Position numbers and translations under genes: made by a program
The notes under the pieces: model-generated
Databases searched by the model: none
What the model was told of the DNA's origin: nothing
Seen by the model: only the letters and a program-made list of their open reading frames with translations
Origin: VYFG01 sp965248685
Lineage (GTDB): Bacteria > Pseudomonadota > Gammaproteobacteria > Arenicellales > Poriferihabitantaceae
Length of the DNA stretch: 64,000 nt
Direction of reading: 5' to 3'
Assembly (NCBI GenBank): GCA_965248685.1
Contig: CBDFKC010000003.1
Location: forward strand, 434,001 to 498,000
In this document: positions 39,163 to 49,493 of the stretch, in pieces
How the letters are laid out: each line of letters starts with the position of its first letter
Numbering within the stretch: position 1 is the stretch's first letter

Positions 39163-42027
39163 TCAACCAAAAGTATCCTGCCACAGGGCTTTGACCTGGT
39201 CACGCTGCTCGACCAGCTCCCGCTGGGGAATCAATACCGGCCGGTCCATTAGCTTGAGATCAAGGGAGCGACGCAGATACAGGCGATAGTTTGTTTTCAG
39301 CACTTCGCCCCTGGCTGAGTCCATCAGACCGAGCTCGATCAGCTTATCAATCAGCGCCGTAGTATTACGCGGAGACGCTACAGCCGGATGATCCGCAGCG
39401 TGGACTAACACCAGATACTGCAGCAGAAACTCAATATCGACGATACCGCCATAATCGAGTTTGATATCAAAATTTTCTTGATCGGACTGGCAATTGGTGT
39501 CAACCATACGCCGCCGCATATCCTCGATTTCGCTTTGCAGTTGGGCCCGATCACGGGGCTGGGACAGGATATTTTGCCGGATCTGTTCAAACCGTTGCAC
39601 CATTTGCTCCGGGCCGATGACCATTTTTGCGCGAACCAGGGCCTGGTGTTCCCAAGTCCAGGCATTTTTTTTCTGATAGTCGTCGAATGCCTTGAGCGAT
39701 GTCACCAGAGTACCGCTACGACCACTCGGGCGCAGCCGCATATCCAGATCGAATAATATGCCAGCATGGGTGCGGGTAGTAAGCAGAGTAATCAGTCGTT
39801 GACCGACTCGGCTGAAATAATACTCCGCAGCGCTATGGCTGGTTTCTGAGGCGGCTTCGAAACACACCACGATATCTAGGTCCGAGTGATAACCCAATTC
39901 ACCACCGGCAAATTTTCCATAGGCAATAATCGCGACCTGTCCCGGCGGCGCGCCATGCTTTTCCTGGACCCTGGCCAGAGCGTCGTTTAACACTTGCTGC
40001 AGAATAACTTCGGCCAGGGTCGCGAGAATCCGCTGAACTTGATCACCGTCGAGCTGACCACGAACATCAGCGCCGGCGATGCGTAGTACCTGAGCGTGAT
40101 AAAACTCCCGCAGGGTTATCATCTGGGTTTCTATATCATCGGCGTCAACCTGGGATAGGCGATCCTGCAATCGCGCCGCCACTTCCTTATGGGCGGTTTC
40201 GGCGGCTACTTCTATGGGCTGGAGCAATTCGTCCAGTATCACCGGATGCTGTCCGATATGTCGTGATATCCATGGGCTGGCGGCGCACAGGTGTAAAAGC
40301 TGCTTGAGCGCGATGGGGTTTTCAATTAGCAAGCTGAGGTAGACCGAGCGCCGGCCTATGGATTCCACCACTGAAATAAAAGCACTGATCGCGCGCTCTG
40401 CATCGGCGTGGGGACCAGCCTGTTTTACTGCCAAGGGCATCAGCCGATCAATCCGATCCCGTTCAACATTGACGAATGACTGATACAAGGATCCCTGGCG
40501 AAACTGTTCGAGCAATTTTGGAACCCCTTCCGGCTGCCTGAATCCAACCGCTCGCAATGCTTGATCCGCGCTTTCCGCATCCAATTGGCCCTGCCATAAA
40601 CCGGTCAGCGCCGATAACTGTGGACCATCACTATCAGTTTCATTGGATTCGAGTAATGCTGCAAACTGTTCGTCCACAATATCGCGGTGGATGTCCAGAG
40701 CGTCGAGAAACCGAGCCCAATGGGAATATCCCATGGACCGCGCCAGGCGCAGCTGCTCCGCTGGTTGTTCGGGTAATTTCTGGGTCTGGCGATCCGCCAC
40801 CATTTGCAATCGGTGTTCCACATTGCGCAGAAAACGGTATGCCGTTTTCAATGACTCATGGGATGCGGGGGTCAGATTCCCCAGTTCCAGCATGCGCTGC
40901 AGCGCCTGGTAGAGTGAGGTGGTTTGGAGAGCGATATCGCGACCGCCGCGAATCAATTGCTGGCTTTGGGCCAGAAACTCGATTTCCCGGATTCCGCCAC
41001 GTCCCAGTTTAACGTCGTTGTTGCTGCTGCCGGCGCGTAGTTGGCGTTCGATCAACGCCTTCATTTCCCGCAATGCATCGAATGCGGAGTAATCCAGATA
41101 CTTGCGATAGACAAATGGCTTTAACATCGCGAGCAATTCGCTACCGGTTTGCTGATCTCCCGCCACCACTCGGGCTTTGATCAGGGCATAGCGTTCCCAG
41201 TTACGGCCATGGGTTTGGTAATAATGTTCCATGGCAGCGAAGGACAATACCAGGGGACCGCTGTCACCGTTGGGACGTAATCGCATATCGGTACGAAAGA
41301 CAAATCCGTCCGGGTCAATCCGATCCAGCGAGCCGATAATCTTGCGTCCGAGTTTGAGAAAGAATTCCTGGTTATCGATAATCCGTTCACCATCGGTTTG
41401 GCCACCGGCAGAATAGGCATATATCAAATCGATATCGGATGAATAATTAAGCTCCCGGCCCCCCAGTTTGCCCAGACCCAATACCACCAACTGCACTTCT
41501 TGCCCGTCTTCATCCCGGGGAATGCCGAAGCGGGTTTGTAGCCAATGGGTGTGTTTTCTAAGGGCGAGCTCAATACAAACTTCGGCGAGGCGGGAAACCC
41601 CTAGCATGGTTTCCTCCAGGTCGGAACAGCCGGCCAGATCGCGCCAGCCAAGTCGCACCATCTCGCGCTGGCGGAACTGGCGTAAACCCCGGTCAAGATC
41701 CGCTTCATCCGCACCATATTCAACCCGGGCTTCAAGGCTTTGCCACCACTGAGTTGCTTGATACGACTGGTCCAGGTCCCCGCTTTGAATCAGCTCAGCG
41801 AGTTTTTCCGGATTACGAATACACCATGATGCGATAAATTCACTGGCGCAAAAAATTGATGGTAATTCGGGTCGACTCTGGATCGTTTCAAGAGAGATTT
41901 GATCAGCCGATTCGGTCAGACGCTGCCAGCTGAGTTCGAACCCGGAGATAAACTCGGGCGCAATCGTACTGAGATCAAACAATTGATCAAGGTCAGTTTG
42001 TGGTTGTCCGCTGTCCATGCTATCCAT
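39163..42027 (-). CDS. glnE: glutamine synthetase adenylyltransferase/deadenylase
   Basis: This large bifunctional enzyme adds AMP to glutamine synthetase and takes it off again in response to nitrogen state. The 954 residues hold two nucleotidyltransferase domains: the first with GLGKLGGRELNYSSDIDLIYAY near residue 190, the second with AYGKFAGGELGYHSDLDIVVCFE near 705, each with paired acidic metal ligands. The helical RIM linker and C-terminal domain are intact. It lies 15 bases after the M48 protease gene stop in the same direction. Confidence 0.95.
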   Translation of the reverse strand: MDSMDSGQPQTDLDQLFDLSTIAPEFISGFELSWQRLTESADQISLETIQSRPELPSIFCASEFIASWCIRNPEKLAELIQSGDLDQSYQATQWWQSLEARVEYGADEADLDRGLRQFRQREMVRLGWRDLAGCSDLEETMLGVSRLAEVCIELALRKHTHWLQTRFGIPRDEDGQEVQLVVLGLGKLGGRELNYSSDIDLIYAYSAGGQTDGERIIDNQEFFLKLGRKIIGSLDRIDPDGFVFRTDMRLRPNGDSGPLVLSFAAMEHYYQTHGRNWERYALIKARVVAGDQQTGSELLAMLKPFVYRKYLDYSAFDALREMKALIERQLRAGSSNNDVKLGRGGIREIEFLAQSQQLIRGGRDIALQTTSLYQALQRMLELGNLTPASHESLKTAYRFLRNVEHRLQMVADRQTQKLPEQPAEQLRLARSMGYSHWARFLDALDIHRDIVDEQFAALLESNETDSDGPQLSALTGLWQGQLDAESADQALRAVGFRQPEGVPKLLEQFRQGSLYQSFVNVERDRIDRLMPLAVKQAGPHADAERAISAFISVVESIGRRSVYLSLLIENPIALKQLLHLCAASPWISRHIGQHPVILDELLQPIEVAAETAHKEVAARLQDRLSQVDADDIETQMITLREFYHAQVLRIAGADVRGQLDGDQVQRILATLAEVILQQVLNDALARVQEKHGAPPGQVAIIAYGKFAGGELGYHSDLDIVVCFEAASETSHSAAEYYFSRVGQRLITLLTTRTHAGILFDLDMRLRPSGRSGTLVTSLKAFDDYQKKNAWTWEHQALVRAKMVIGPEQMVQRFEQIRQNILSQPRDRAQLQSEIEDMRRRMVDTNCQSDQENFDIKLDYGGIVDIEFLLQYLVLVHAADHPAVASPRNTTALIDKLIELGLMDSARGEVLKTNYRLYLRRSLDLKLMDRPVLIPQRELVEQRDQVKALWQDTFG

Positions 42028-42042
42028 GGGCCGGACGGTAAA

Positions 42043-43488
42043 TTACTGGATGATTTTGATCAATTGCCCGGGCTTGGGTTCGCCATCAGGATAAAGCCCA
42101 TTCAGCAAACGCAGTTGGTCCTCAGCGTAACGGGTTAGCCGGGAATTTTTTGCCAGCCTGGCAAAGGTGTCTCCCGGTTGGACTCGCAATAATTTGATCT
42201 TCTTTTCGCTGGCGAGCTCCCGTTCCTTTTTATTGAGTTTGCGGATGCTCGATACCGTACGAAAGAACTCCTGGTCCGGCAACCCGGATTTGGCAAATCC
42301 GTTAACCACCAGCACACTGTCTCCATGAAACACCGCTGCAACCCGAACTGGTACCTGACCAAACGGGGTTGCTCTCTTTCCAATGATGCCTGTATAACTA
42401 TCCTGATCCAGGGCCTGGCCATTGTTCAGATTCTGGAAGGTCGAGCGCAGAAACTGTTCGGGGCTGGTGGCACCATCAACTTTATCGAGTCCGATCAGAA
42501 TTGCGCTATCCTGCCTCCCATTTAATGCCACCAGGCGAGTTGGTTGGTTTTCTATACGCCAGTTTTGCGGAAAGGTTACCCCTAGATTAAGCGCCTTGTG
42601 ATAGAACTCGTTATCCTTAATAACCCCCTGAGCCTCACCATTGCCAAACGCAACCCCTTCCATCATTGCCAGAAACTCTTCCGGGTTACTGCGACGGGCA
42701 TTGGGATTGCGAAACTCTTCGGCTGCCTGCACCACTTCCTGCAAGCGTTGGTCGTTGCGCGGGTGGGTTGCGAATACTCCGTGATATGCCCGGGGCTTAC
42801 GATTTTCTTCTTTGGCTCGCTGTAATTCAAATTCTTCCTGATTCTTTAGGATTGCCACAACCCCCAACATCATCTCAGGCTCATATCCGATGCCAGCCAG
42901 ATACTGAGCACCGAGTCGGTCAGCCTGAAGTTCGTGGTCGCGTCCAAATCCGCTGGTAAAAACCTGGCTTACCTGACTGGTCATTTGCCCCACATTATTG
43001 CTTTGGGTCAATATCGCCGCTGCCATGCTGATCAGTCCAGCGCCGGTCTGACTTCTGTGCTGACGCACACTATGACGTGCGGTAACATGACCAATTTCAT
43101 GCCCCAGAACTCCCGCCAGTTGTTCTTCATTGTTCATATAGGCCATGATGCCCCGGGTGATATAGACGTATCCCCCAGGCGTGGCAAACGCGTTGACCTG
43201 GGGAGAATCCAGCAAGGTAAAGGTAAAATTCAGATTACTACGGTGGCTCTGGGCCGCTAGCTCCTGGCCCAGCCGGTTTACCAATGCCTGGAGTTCCGGG
43301 TTATGGTATTCCGTATACTGCTTCATTACGCTCAGGTGGGTCTTTTTACCTAACTCAATTTCCTGAGCCTCGCTCATAAACACTAGTTCTGGATTACCGG
43401 AAACCGGGTTTGTGGCACACCCTGATAGCACCCATAGCAAGGTGAGAGCGGCTGTTGTCCTAAGGACTAACTTAATCTGCGATTCCAT
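42043..43488 (-). CDS. M48-family metalloprotease lipoprotein with LysM tail (BepA-like)
   Basis: The signal peptide ends in a lipobox (L-S-G-C24), so the protein is an envelope lipoprotein. The zinc protease domain has H130-E-I-G-H134 (GVLGHEIGHVTARH) and a third ligand Glu in the DHELQADRLGAQYLAGIGY helix. The C-terminal 90 residues carry a LysM-like segment (RVQPGDTFARLAKNSR...LRLLNGLYPDGEPKPGQLIKII). Length 481 and plan match YfgC/BepA proteases, which clean up outer-membrane assembly. Confidence 0.9.
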   Translation of the reverse strand: MESQIKLVLRTTAALTLLWVLSGCATNPVSGNPELVFMSEAQEIELGKKTHLSVMKQYTEYHNPELQALVNRLGQELAAQSHRSNLNFTFTLLDSPQVNAFATPGGYVYITRGIMAYMNNEEQLAGVLGHEIGHVTARHSVRQHRSQTGAGLISMAAAILTQSNNVGQMTSQVSQVFTSGFGRDHELQADRLGAQYLAGIGYEPEMMLGVVAILKNQEEFELQRAKEENRKPRAYHGVFATHPRNDQRLQEVVQAAEEFRNPNARRSNPEEFLAMMEGVAFGNGEAQGVIKDNEFYHKALNLGVTFPQNWRIENQPTRLVALNGRQDSAILIGLDKVDGATSPEQFLRSTFQNLNNGQALDQDSYTGIIGKRATPFGQVPVRVAAVFHGDSVLVVNGFAKSGLPDQEFFRTVSSIRKLNKKERELASEKKIKLLRVQPGDTFARLAKNSRLTRYAEDQLRLLNGLYPDGEPKPGQLIKIIQ

Positions 43489-43638
43489 CGAATATTTCTG
43501 GCGGACGGTTGTTGATCGGTAACATTATAGTATTTTGCATTGAGACTGTCAGTCTGTGCGGTAGTTCTGTCTGAGTTCAATACCTGTTGGCATCCGCGTA
43601 AATATTGCCCTTGGTTGTTGCAACTTCGCTGGTAAAAT

Positions 43639-44799
43639 GTGGCTGTGAAAATTAAATTGCATTCGCAAATCAGGGATATCGACCCGGCGCAATGGAATCC
43701 ATTGGTTGCCAATGGTTATCCGTTTTTGCAACACCAACTGCTCGATGCCATGGAGCAGCATGGGTGTGTGGGTGAACATGCCGGCTGGATTCCGCGACAC
43801 CTGGGGTGCTATGACGACAGCGGTGATCTGTTAGGCGCGATGCCGATGTACGAAAAGCACAACTCCTGGGGTGAGTTTGTATTCGATTATGCCTGGGCTG
43901 ATGCCTATCACCGCGCCGGGCTGCAATATTATCCCAAACTGGTCAACGCTATTCCGTTTACCCCTGCCACCGGACAACGGGTTCTGGCCCGACCCGATCG
44001 GCGTCAGCAGGTTGCCGAAAAGTTAATCGACGCCGGTCGCCAGCTGATGCATCAAGGTGAATTTAGCGGGATTCATTCCTTGTTTGTGGAAAATCAGGAT
44101 TTCGAATCGCTCAGCCAGACCCAGGCCCTGACCCGAATTGATTGCCAGTTCCACTGGCATAATCACGATTATCGTGACTTCGATCATTTTCTGTCGACCC
44201 TGAAGTCGAAAAAACGCAAGAATATCCGCCAGGAGCGGCGCAAGGTGGTTGACTCGGGGGTCACCATCCGTCGACTCGACGGCAATACTGCAAGGGAACA
44301 GGATTGGCAGGATTTCACCGCAATGTATCAGCAGATTTATGATCGCAAATACGGTTCCCCCGCATTTAACCTTGCCTTTTTTCTGGAGGTAGCGGCCCAG
44401 TTGCCGGACCAGGTATTGCTGATATTAGTTAATAGCGGGCAGCACTGTGTCGCCGGTGCCCTGATGTACCACGATGATTCTACTTTGTACGGCCGCCATT
44501 GGGGGTGCCGGGGGTATCTTGATAGTCTTCACTTCGAAGTCTGCTATTACCAGGGCATCGAGTTTTGCATTGAACGGGGCCTGCGCCGGTTCGACCCGGG
44601 TGCCCAGGGTGAGCACAAAGTTGCCCGGGGCTTCGTTCCCACGGAAACCCGGTCGCTGCACTGGATCGCCGGCCGACCATTTCAGCAGGCAATTGCCGAT
44701 TTTGTACAACGTGAACAGTCCGGGGTTAGGGGCTATATCCAGGCAGTGGAAGCCCATTCACCCTATCAATGCGTGATCTTGCCGGGGGCCGCATCATGA
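43639..44799 (+). CDS. FemAB/DUF482-type acyl(aminoacyl)transferase, GNAT fold
   Basis: The 386 residues match the DUF482 peptidogalycan-biosynthesis/FemAB-like family: SQIRDIDPAQWNPLVANGYPFLQHQLLDAME at the start, WGEFVFDYAWADAYHRAGLQYYPKLVNAIPFTPATG, a basic loop LSTLKSKKRKNIRQERRKV, and GALMYHDDSTLYGRHWGC...HFEVCYYQGIEFCIERGLRRFDPGAQGEHK. Start codon is GTG. It may transfer an aminoacyl or acyl group in the envelope. Its stop overlaps the next gene start by four bases (ATGA). Confidence 0.83.
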   Translation: MAVKIKLHSQIRDIDPAQWNPLVANGYPFLQHQLLDAMEQHGCVGEHAGWIPRHLGCYDDSGDLLGAMPMYEKHNSWGEFVFDYAWADAYHRAGLQYYPKLVNAIPFTPATGQRVLARPDRRQQVAEKLIDAGRQLMHQGEFSGIHSLFVENQDFESLSQTQALTRIDCQFHWHNHDYRDFDHFLSTLKSKKRKNIRQERRKVVDSGVTIRRLDGNTAREQDWQDFTAMYQQIYDRKYGSPAFNLAFFLEVAAQLPDQVLLILVNSGQHCVAGALMYHDDSTLYGRHWGCRGYLDSLHFEVCYYQGIEFCIERGLRRFDPGAQGEHKVARGFVPTETRSLHWIAGRPFQQAIADFVQREQSGVRGYIQAVEAHSPYQCVILPGAAS

Positions 44800-46274
44800 T
44801 TAAATGGGTCGGTTCCTTACCAGGGCGGCTGCAGTCACATCTGGATGGGCTATCCTCCGGGCGCGCCATGCAGACCGTGGTCTATTGGGGGGTAATTATC
44901 CTGACGACCTTGCTCATCGGCTTCACGACCATTTATGGACAACAAATCCCCCAGCGTATCGACAGTCGAATCGACCAGTTGTTTGATTCCCGCCCCTGGT
45001 TGCAGTCCCTGGTTTCGGTGAATGGCCGCGATGTAATCCTGGAAGGGACGGTACAACCCCGGCTGGTGCAACAACGGGACATCTCGAATGTCGGCAAGGT
45101 TCTAGGGGTACGCCAGGTGAATAATAGTCTGGTTGAGGAGCCGAGCCCTTCTGCGGAATTCCAGATCGGTCGACGCCAGCAGCGAATTGTTTTACAGGGC
45201 AAACTATCCGGCGCCGATCTCGATCGAGTGATCTATGCGGTGCGCTCCGCGTTTCCTCAGGACGGCATACGGGACCAGATTAAAATTGATGACCGGCTTG
45301 GTCCGCCACTATGGCTGGATGGATTGGGGCAGGGCCTGGAAGCTTTACAACCGCTAAAGGAATTTACCTTGCATGGATGGTTCGATGCCTTACTGGTTGA
45401 CGGTATTGCGGAATCATCCGAGGTCTCGGAGCAGGTCAGATATAGCATGCCCGCTGGTCTCCACCCGGGTATTCATATTGATTATCAGGTACGCGTCACT
45501 GCGCCGGAGGGATACCCCAGGCTGTCGTTAATATCAGGGTGGAACGGTGCGGCGGTCCACGGTTTAGTGACGGATGAAGGCATCAAACAATCGATTACCG
45601 AGGGATTTAATTCGCTTGTGGCGGCCACCGATGACGATACCGTCAAGAGCGCAATACAAGTAGACCCTGGATTGATCCCGTCCAGCGAGTTAACCCGGAT
45701 CGCCGATCTGATACCCAACCTCGTACGGGTCCATGACCTCAGGCTTGAGAGCAGTGGAAGCCGCTTCGTGGTGTCCGGAAGGGTCGACTCCAGCCGTCAA
45801 CTGGGACTTCTGGTCGAGGAAATTCGACTACTCGAACTGGATACTATTCTGGACAACCAGGTGTATATTGATCCAGCCAATCGGCAGCCGGAAATCTCGA
45901 TATTTCGCGATCGAAAACGGGCAGTGATTAACGGCAGATTACCGAGTCAACGGGCCCGGGCAGACCTGCTGGCTGTGATGGAAGGTATTCTGGAAGTTGA
46001 TCAGATTGAGGAATTTATCAACATCGAACCAAATATCAGGTACAGTCGCTGGCTGGACCGCTGGACAATGATTTTACCGGTGCTACCCCATAATATTTTT
46101 GGACTGACGATTTCCCAAGACGCCGTATTGGTAAGCGGGCAGGCCGACAGTCCGGCCCACGGCGAGCGAATCGAGCGGGCCCTTGGGTCCATGTTTCCGA
46201 ATATGCGACAGGTTAACTGGCTTACCGCAAGTCCGAGTGACCGAATGTCAGCTTCTGCCAACAAGGTCATTTGA
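44796..46274 (+). CDS. membrane-anchored protein with BON-like repeats, 492 aa
   Basis: Started at the ATG at 44796 (ATGA overlap with the previous gene), it has one membrane helix (about residues 27-49) and then a large periplasmic part. That part repeats the alpha-beta pattern of BON domains: VNGRDVILEGTV, RRQQRIVLQGKLSGADLDRVI, LESSGSRFVVSGRVDSSRQ, RKRAVINGRLPSQRARADLL and SQDAVLVSGQADSPAHG. The architecture is like the BON part of ArfA-type proteins but without the OmpA domain. Its partners are unknown. Confidence 0.7.
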   Translation: MIKWVGSLPGRLQSHLDGLSSGRAMQTVVYWGVIILTTLLIGFTTIYGQQIPQRIDSRIDQLFDSRPWLQSLVSVNGRDVILEGTVQPRLVQQRDISNVGKVLGVRQVNNSLVEEPSPSAEFQIGRRQQRIVLQGKLSGADLDRVIYAVRSAFPQDGIRDQIKIDDRLGPPLWLDGLGQGLEALQPLKEFTLHGWFDALLVDGIAESSEVSEQVRYSMPAGLHPGIHIDYQVRVTAPEGYPRLSLISGWNGAAVHGLVTDEGIKQSITEGFNSLVAATDDDTVKSAIQVDPGLIPSSELTRIADLIPNLVRVHDLRLESSGSRFVVSGRVDSSRQLGLLVEEIRLLELDTILDNQVYIDPANRQPEISIFRDRKRAVINGRLPSQRARADLLAVMEGILEVDQIEEFINIEPNIRYSRWLDRWTMILPVLPHNIFGLTISQDAVLVSGQADSPAHGERIERALGSMFPNMRQVNWLTASPSDRMSASANKVI

Positions 46275-46310
46275 ATCTGAACTTGAACCAGCATCTAATA
46301 TTTAATACCC

Positions 46311-46433
46311 ATGGTTTATCTGTTAAGTGAAATTGTGATTGGACTGGCCACTATGGCGATCGTCGGATTTTGTCTGGGCTGGGTGGTGAGAGGTCTCAGG
46401 GACCGCATTCGATCTCACCGGCTGGAAGACTAA
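46311..46433 (+). CDS. 40-aa single-pass membrane protein
   Basis: The short frame (MVYLLSEIVIGLATMAIVGF, then a few small residues, VVRGLRDRIRSHRLED) has one helix of about 22 residues and a basic, cytoplasmic-looking tail. It sits 36 bases after the BON-like protein gene in the same direction. It is absent from longer-ORF lists but looks real by composition and position. Confidence 0.55.
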   Translation: MVYLLSEIVIGLATMAIVGFCLGWVVRGLRDRIRSHRLED

Positions 46434-46466
46434 TTTACAACGTTAGCCTGTTTAAATAACTTCACA

Positions 46467-47318
46467 ATGTTAACCAGAATACGCAGAATGATTGGCCGGG
46501 GTTTGGCCAGCTACCTGACCAAAAACATTAAGGACTATAAAAAATTTTCGTCCCATGAATCACCGCGCCTCAAACAATTTCTCGAACCCGGTGATATTCT
46601 GCTGGTTGAAGGTGATACCCGGATCAGCAATGCGATTAAATATCTGACCCAATCCACCTGGTCTCACGCGGCCTTTTTCGCCGGCGATTACACCAATCAG
46701 TTCACCAGCGATGGCGAGCCATGCCCCTTGATCGAGGCCGAGATTGGCAAAGGCGTGATCGCCTCTCCGCTATCACGCTACCGCAGCCTCAATACCCGAA
46801 TCTGTCGCCCTATCGAGTTGAGCGAGCAAGACCGTGAAAATCTGGTGGGTAATATGGTCGGGGCGTTGGGCAAAGACTATGACCTGAAGCATGTGATCGA
46901 TCTGGCTCGATACCTGTTTCCCACGCCGCCTATACCCACGCGGTTTCGTCGACGTTTACTTGCTCTTGGCAGCCGAGACCCATCCAGAGCCATTTGCTCA
47001 ACTCTGATTGCTGAATCCTATCAACTGATCAACTACCCGATCCTGCCGACCATCGAATCCACCCTGGCCCAGGGCAATAACTGGCTTATCGAACAGGATA
47101 TTCTGCACATTCGTCACCATACGCTGTTCACCCCCAAGGATTTTGATATTTCACCCTTTTTCCGGGTAGTCAAACCCACCGTAGAGACCGGGTTTGATTA
47201 TCAGAAGCTTGATTTACGTTGGCGCAGCAGTGATTCTGAGGGCTTTATCGCGCTGGACGATAAGGTTGACCATGATCAGGAAAGTCCGGCAACACCCCGC
47301 CCGACTGATACCGATTAA
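46467..47318 (+). CDS. YiiX/YebB-like NlpC/P60-superfamily cysteine hydrolase
   Basis: The 283-residue protein has a circularly permuted papain-like core: LEPGDILLVEGDTRISNAIKYLTQSTWSHAAFFAGD gives the catalytic His, and SRDPSRAICSTLIAESYQLIN gives the Cys; LIEAEIGKGVIASPLSRY lies between. Members cleave peptidoglycan-like or lipid-linked amide bonds. No signal peptide is seen. Its end overlaps the stop of the convergent kinase gene by four bases. Confidence 0.8.
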   Translation: MLTRIRRMIGRGLASYLTKNIKDYKKFSSHESPRLKQFLEPGDILLVEGDTRISNAIKYLTQSTWSHAAFFAGDYTNQFTSDGEPCPLIEAEIGKGVIASPLSRYRSLNTRICRPIELSEQDRENLVGNMVGALGKDYDLKHVIDLARYLFPTPPIPTRFRRRLLALGSRDPSRAICSTLIAESYQLINYPILPTIESTLAQGNNWLIEQDILHIRHHTLFTPKDFDISPFFRVVKPTVETGFDYQKLDLRWRSSDSEGFIALDDKVDHDQESPATPRPTDTD

Positions 47319-48307
47319 ATTGCCGGGTTACCACCGTACATTTCTTCCTGGAATGCATCATAAGAGCCCCATTCAGAATCTTCTAATAGCAGGTTAGCGA
47401 ATTCTGAAATATTGTGAGGACGCTTATCGATCTCGAGTTCCAGGGCCCATTTTAAAGCTTCGATGACAGAGGTGGAAACGTTTTTATCAGCACCTTTTAG
47501 CTTTAGCTCCCTTTCCTTTTGTTCCCGCCGTAATGAAGTAGGTGGCGGGCGACCGGTAACGCAGGCGTAAATTGTTGCACCAATGGCATAGATGTCTGAG
47601 CCGGGGCCGAGCTCCTTTTTGTGGTGCTGTTCCGGCGGAGCAAATCCGGGAGTCAAGGTCTGGAAACTGCTGAACCGTTCCTGCCTACTCATGGTTTTGC
47701 TGGCACCGAAATCCAGCAACAATGGGCCGCCCTGGGTCCGTAGCAGGATATTCGCCGGTTTAATGTCGAGGTGCAAAATACCGCTTTGGTGCAGTTTGTC
47801 GACCCCCGAGATTATTGGCGGCATTACCTTCTGGATAAAACCCTGATCGAGATCCCCCTGGCAGCGTTTGATCATCCAGCGCAAATCCTTTCCCGGTTGC
47901 AGTTTCGCTACCATATAGGCGGTATTGTTACTGCGAAAAACATTGATAATATTGATTACATGGGGATGGGTTATCTTTGACAGAGCATGGGCTTCGGCAA
48001 AGAACTGTTGCATTCCGACATCGAACGCGGATTTTTTTCGATCCGAAATAGGATGGATTTCGTCTCCTTCAATCCGGGTGGCGAGGAGATTGGGGAAATA
48101 CTCCTTGAGCACCACACTCTCTCCCAAAGTGGTATCAAATGCCCGATAAACGATACTGAATCCACCACCGCCGATTACACCTTCTACCAGATAGTTTTCG
48201 ATTGACTCACCGGATTTAATTGGGTATCGCCGGTTTTTGCCCTTCGAGCTACTTTTTTTAGCGGAATCGTCAGATTTTTTCGGATGTTTCTTGTTAAAAA
48301 TTCCCAT
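47315..48307 (-). CDS. Hanks-type serine/threonine protein kinase
   Basis: After a basic, lysine-rich N-terminus (about 30 residues) comes a complete kinase domain: GGGGFSIVYRAFD glycine loop, the Lys in VVLKEYFP, HLDIKPANILL catalytic loop, LLLDFGASK metal-binding loop and PGFAPPEQ activation end. The C-terminus lacks a transmembrane helix or sensor domain, unlike many PknB-type kinases. It lies in the envelope-related block and is transcribed toward the YiiX-like gene. Confidence 0.92.
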   Translation of the reverse strand: MGIFNKKHPKKSDDSAKKSSSKGKNRRYPIKSGESIENYLVEGVIGGGGFSIVYRAFDTTLGESVVLKEYFPNLLATRIEGDEIHPISDRKKSAFDVGMQQFFAEAHALSKITHPHVINIINVFRSNNTAYMVAKLQPGKDLRWMIKRCQGDLDQGFIQKVMPPIISGVDKLHQSGILHLDIKPANILLRTQGGPLLLDFGASKTMSRQERFSSFQTLTPGFAPPEQHHKKELGPGSDIYAIGATIYACVTGRPPPTSLRREQKERELKLKGADKNVSTSVIEALKWALELEIDKRPHNISEFANLLLEDSEWGSYDAFQEEMYGGNPAI

Positions 48308-48561
48308 TTAGCGGACAGACGATTTGAAATCGATACGATATTTGCGGTGTAGCATTGACAGGCAGGGATAACTCCATTGCTTGGTGAATACCAAATCCCA
48401 TGCGCATAGTATCAGATACCTTGCTTTTACCATAGTAAAACGTCACTTGGAAAATCTTTGGGTGCGGGTTTACAAGCAGATTTAGGCAGGGCACTACACT
48501 GATATGGCGGGATATTTTGTTATAGTCCGGCTCTTCTTTCTGAAGCCAAATCCAAGTACCT

Positions 48562-49428
48562 ATGACCGTCAGTATGACCGCATTTTGTCGGCACCAATCC
48601 GAGCACCTAGAAGGATCCCTGGTATGGGAAATACGCAGCGTCAATCACCGTTATCTGGATATTCATTTCAAGCTGCCTGAGCAGCTGCGTTCTCTCGAAC
48701 CTGGATGCAGGGACCGAATCAATAAAAAATTAAACCGCGGCCGGGTCGACGTTACATTGAAATTCGAGCCAGCCAATGATGCCAGCCATGAACTGGTTGT
48801 TAACGAGGCGACCCTCGGTGCCCTGGCCAGATCGCTGGAGCAAGTCAAAGAACGGATTCCGGAGGCCGACGCCCCTAACCCCTGTGAGATTCTTCGCTGG
48901 CCGGGGGTGTTGGAAGACACTAACCCTGATATTGACGGGCTGATGGCTGCAGCAATGCGCGGATTAGACGAAGCGATTAAAGATTTGATCGAAAACCGCC
49001 AACGCGAGGGAATGCGGATGGGACAGTTAATCGGCGAACGCATCATTGGAGCCCGGGATATCGTCAGCGGATTGCGAAACCTATTGACGGAAATTGAAAT
49101 GGATATGAAGCAACGCTGGCAACGCCGCCTGGATGAATTGGGAGATCAAGTTGACCCCGCCAGACTGAACCAGGAGTTGGCGCTGTTACTGACCCGGACC
49201 GATGTCAGTGAGGAGCTTGACCGCCTCGACACCCACTTCGACGAAGTTGACCGAACCCTGTCCCAGTCCAAAGCTGCGGGGCGTCGACTCGACTTTTTGA
49301 TGCAGGAACTCAATCGGGAAGCCAATACCCTGGGGGCTAAATCCATCGATTTGCGCAATACCAATGCCTCGGTGGAACTCAAGGTACTTATCGACCAAAT
49401 GCGTGAACAAGTACAGAATATAGAATAG
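48562..49428 (+). CDS. yicC: YicC-family protein (endoribonuclease-type)
   Basis: The 288-residue protein is the YicC family member that normally precedes gmk. Characteristic stretches are WEIRSVNHRYLDIHFKLPEQLRSLEPGCRDRINKKLNRGRVDVTLKFE near the N-terminus and the C-terminal helical part ending LMQELNREANTLGAKSIDLRNTNASVELKVLIDQMREQVQNIE. E. coli YicC has been reported as an RNA endonuclease. It begins the conserved block yicC-gmk-rpoZ-spoT. Confidence 0.92.
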   Translation: MTVSMTAFCRHQSEHLEGSLVWEIRSVNHRYLDIHFKLPEQLRSLEPGCRDRINKKLNRGRVDVTLKFEPANDASHELVVNEATLGALARSLEQVKERIPEADAPNPCEILRWPGVLEDTNPDIDGLMAAAMRGLDEAIKDLIENRQREGMRMGQLIGERIIGARDIVSGLRNLLTEIEMDMKQRWQRRLDELGDQVDPARLNQELALLLTRTDVSEELDRLDTHFDEVDRTLSQSKAAGRRLDFLMQELNREANTLGAKSIDLRNTNASVELKVLIDQMREQVQNIE

Positions 49429-49493
49429 AATACGGCCCCCGCGCTGGCGCTGAGATAGCCAGGCATTTTGACCCTGCTTTATCCCGTGATCAC

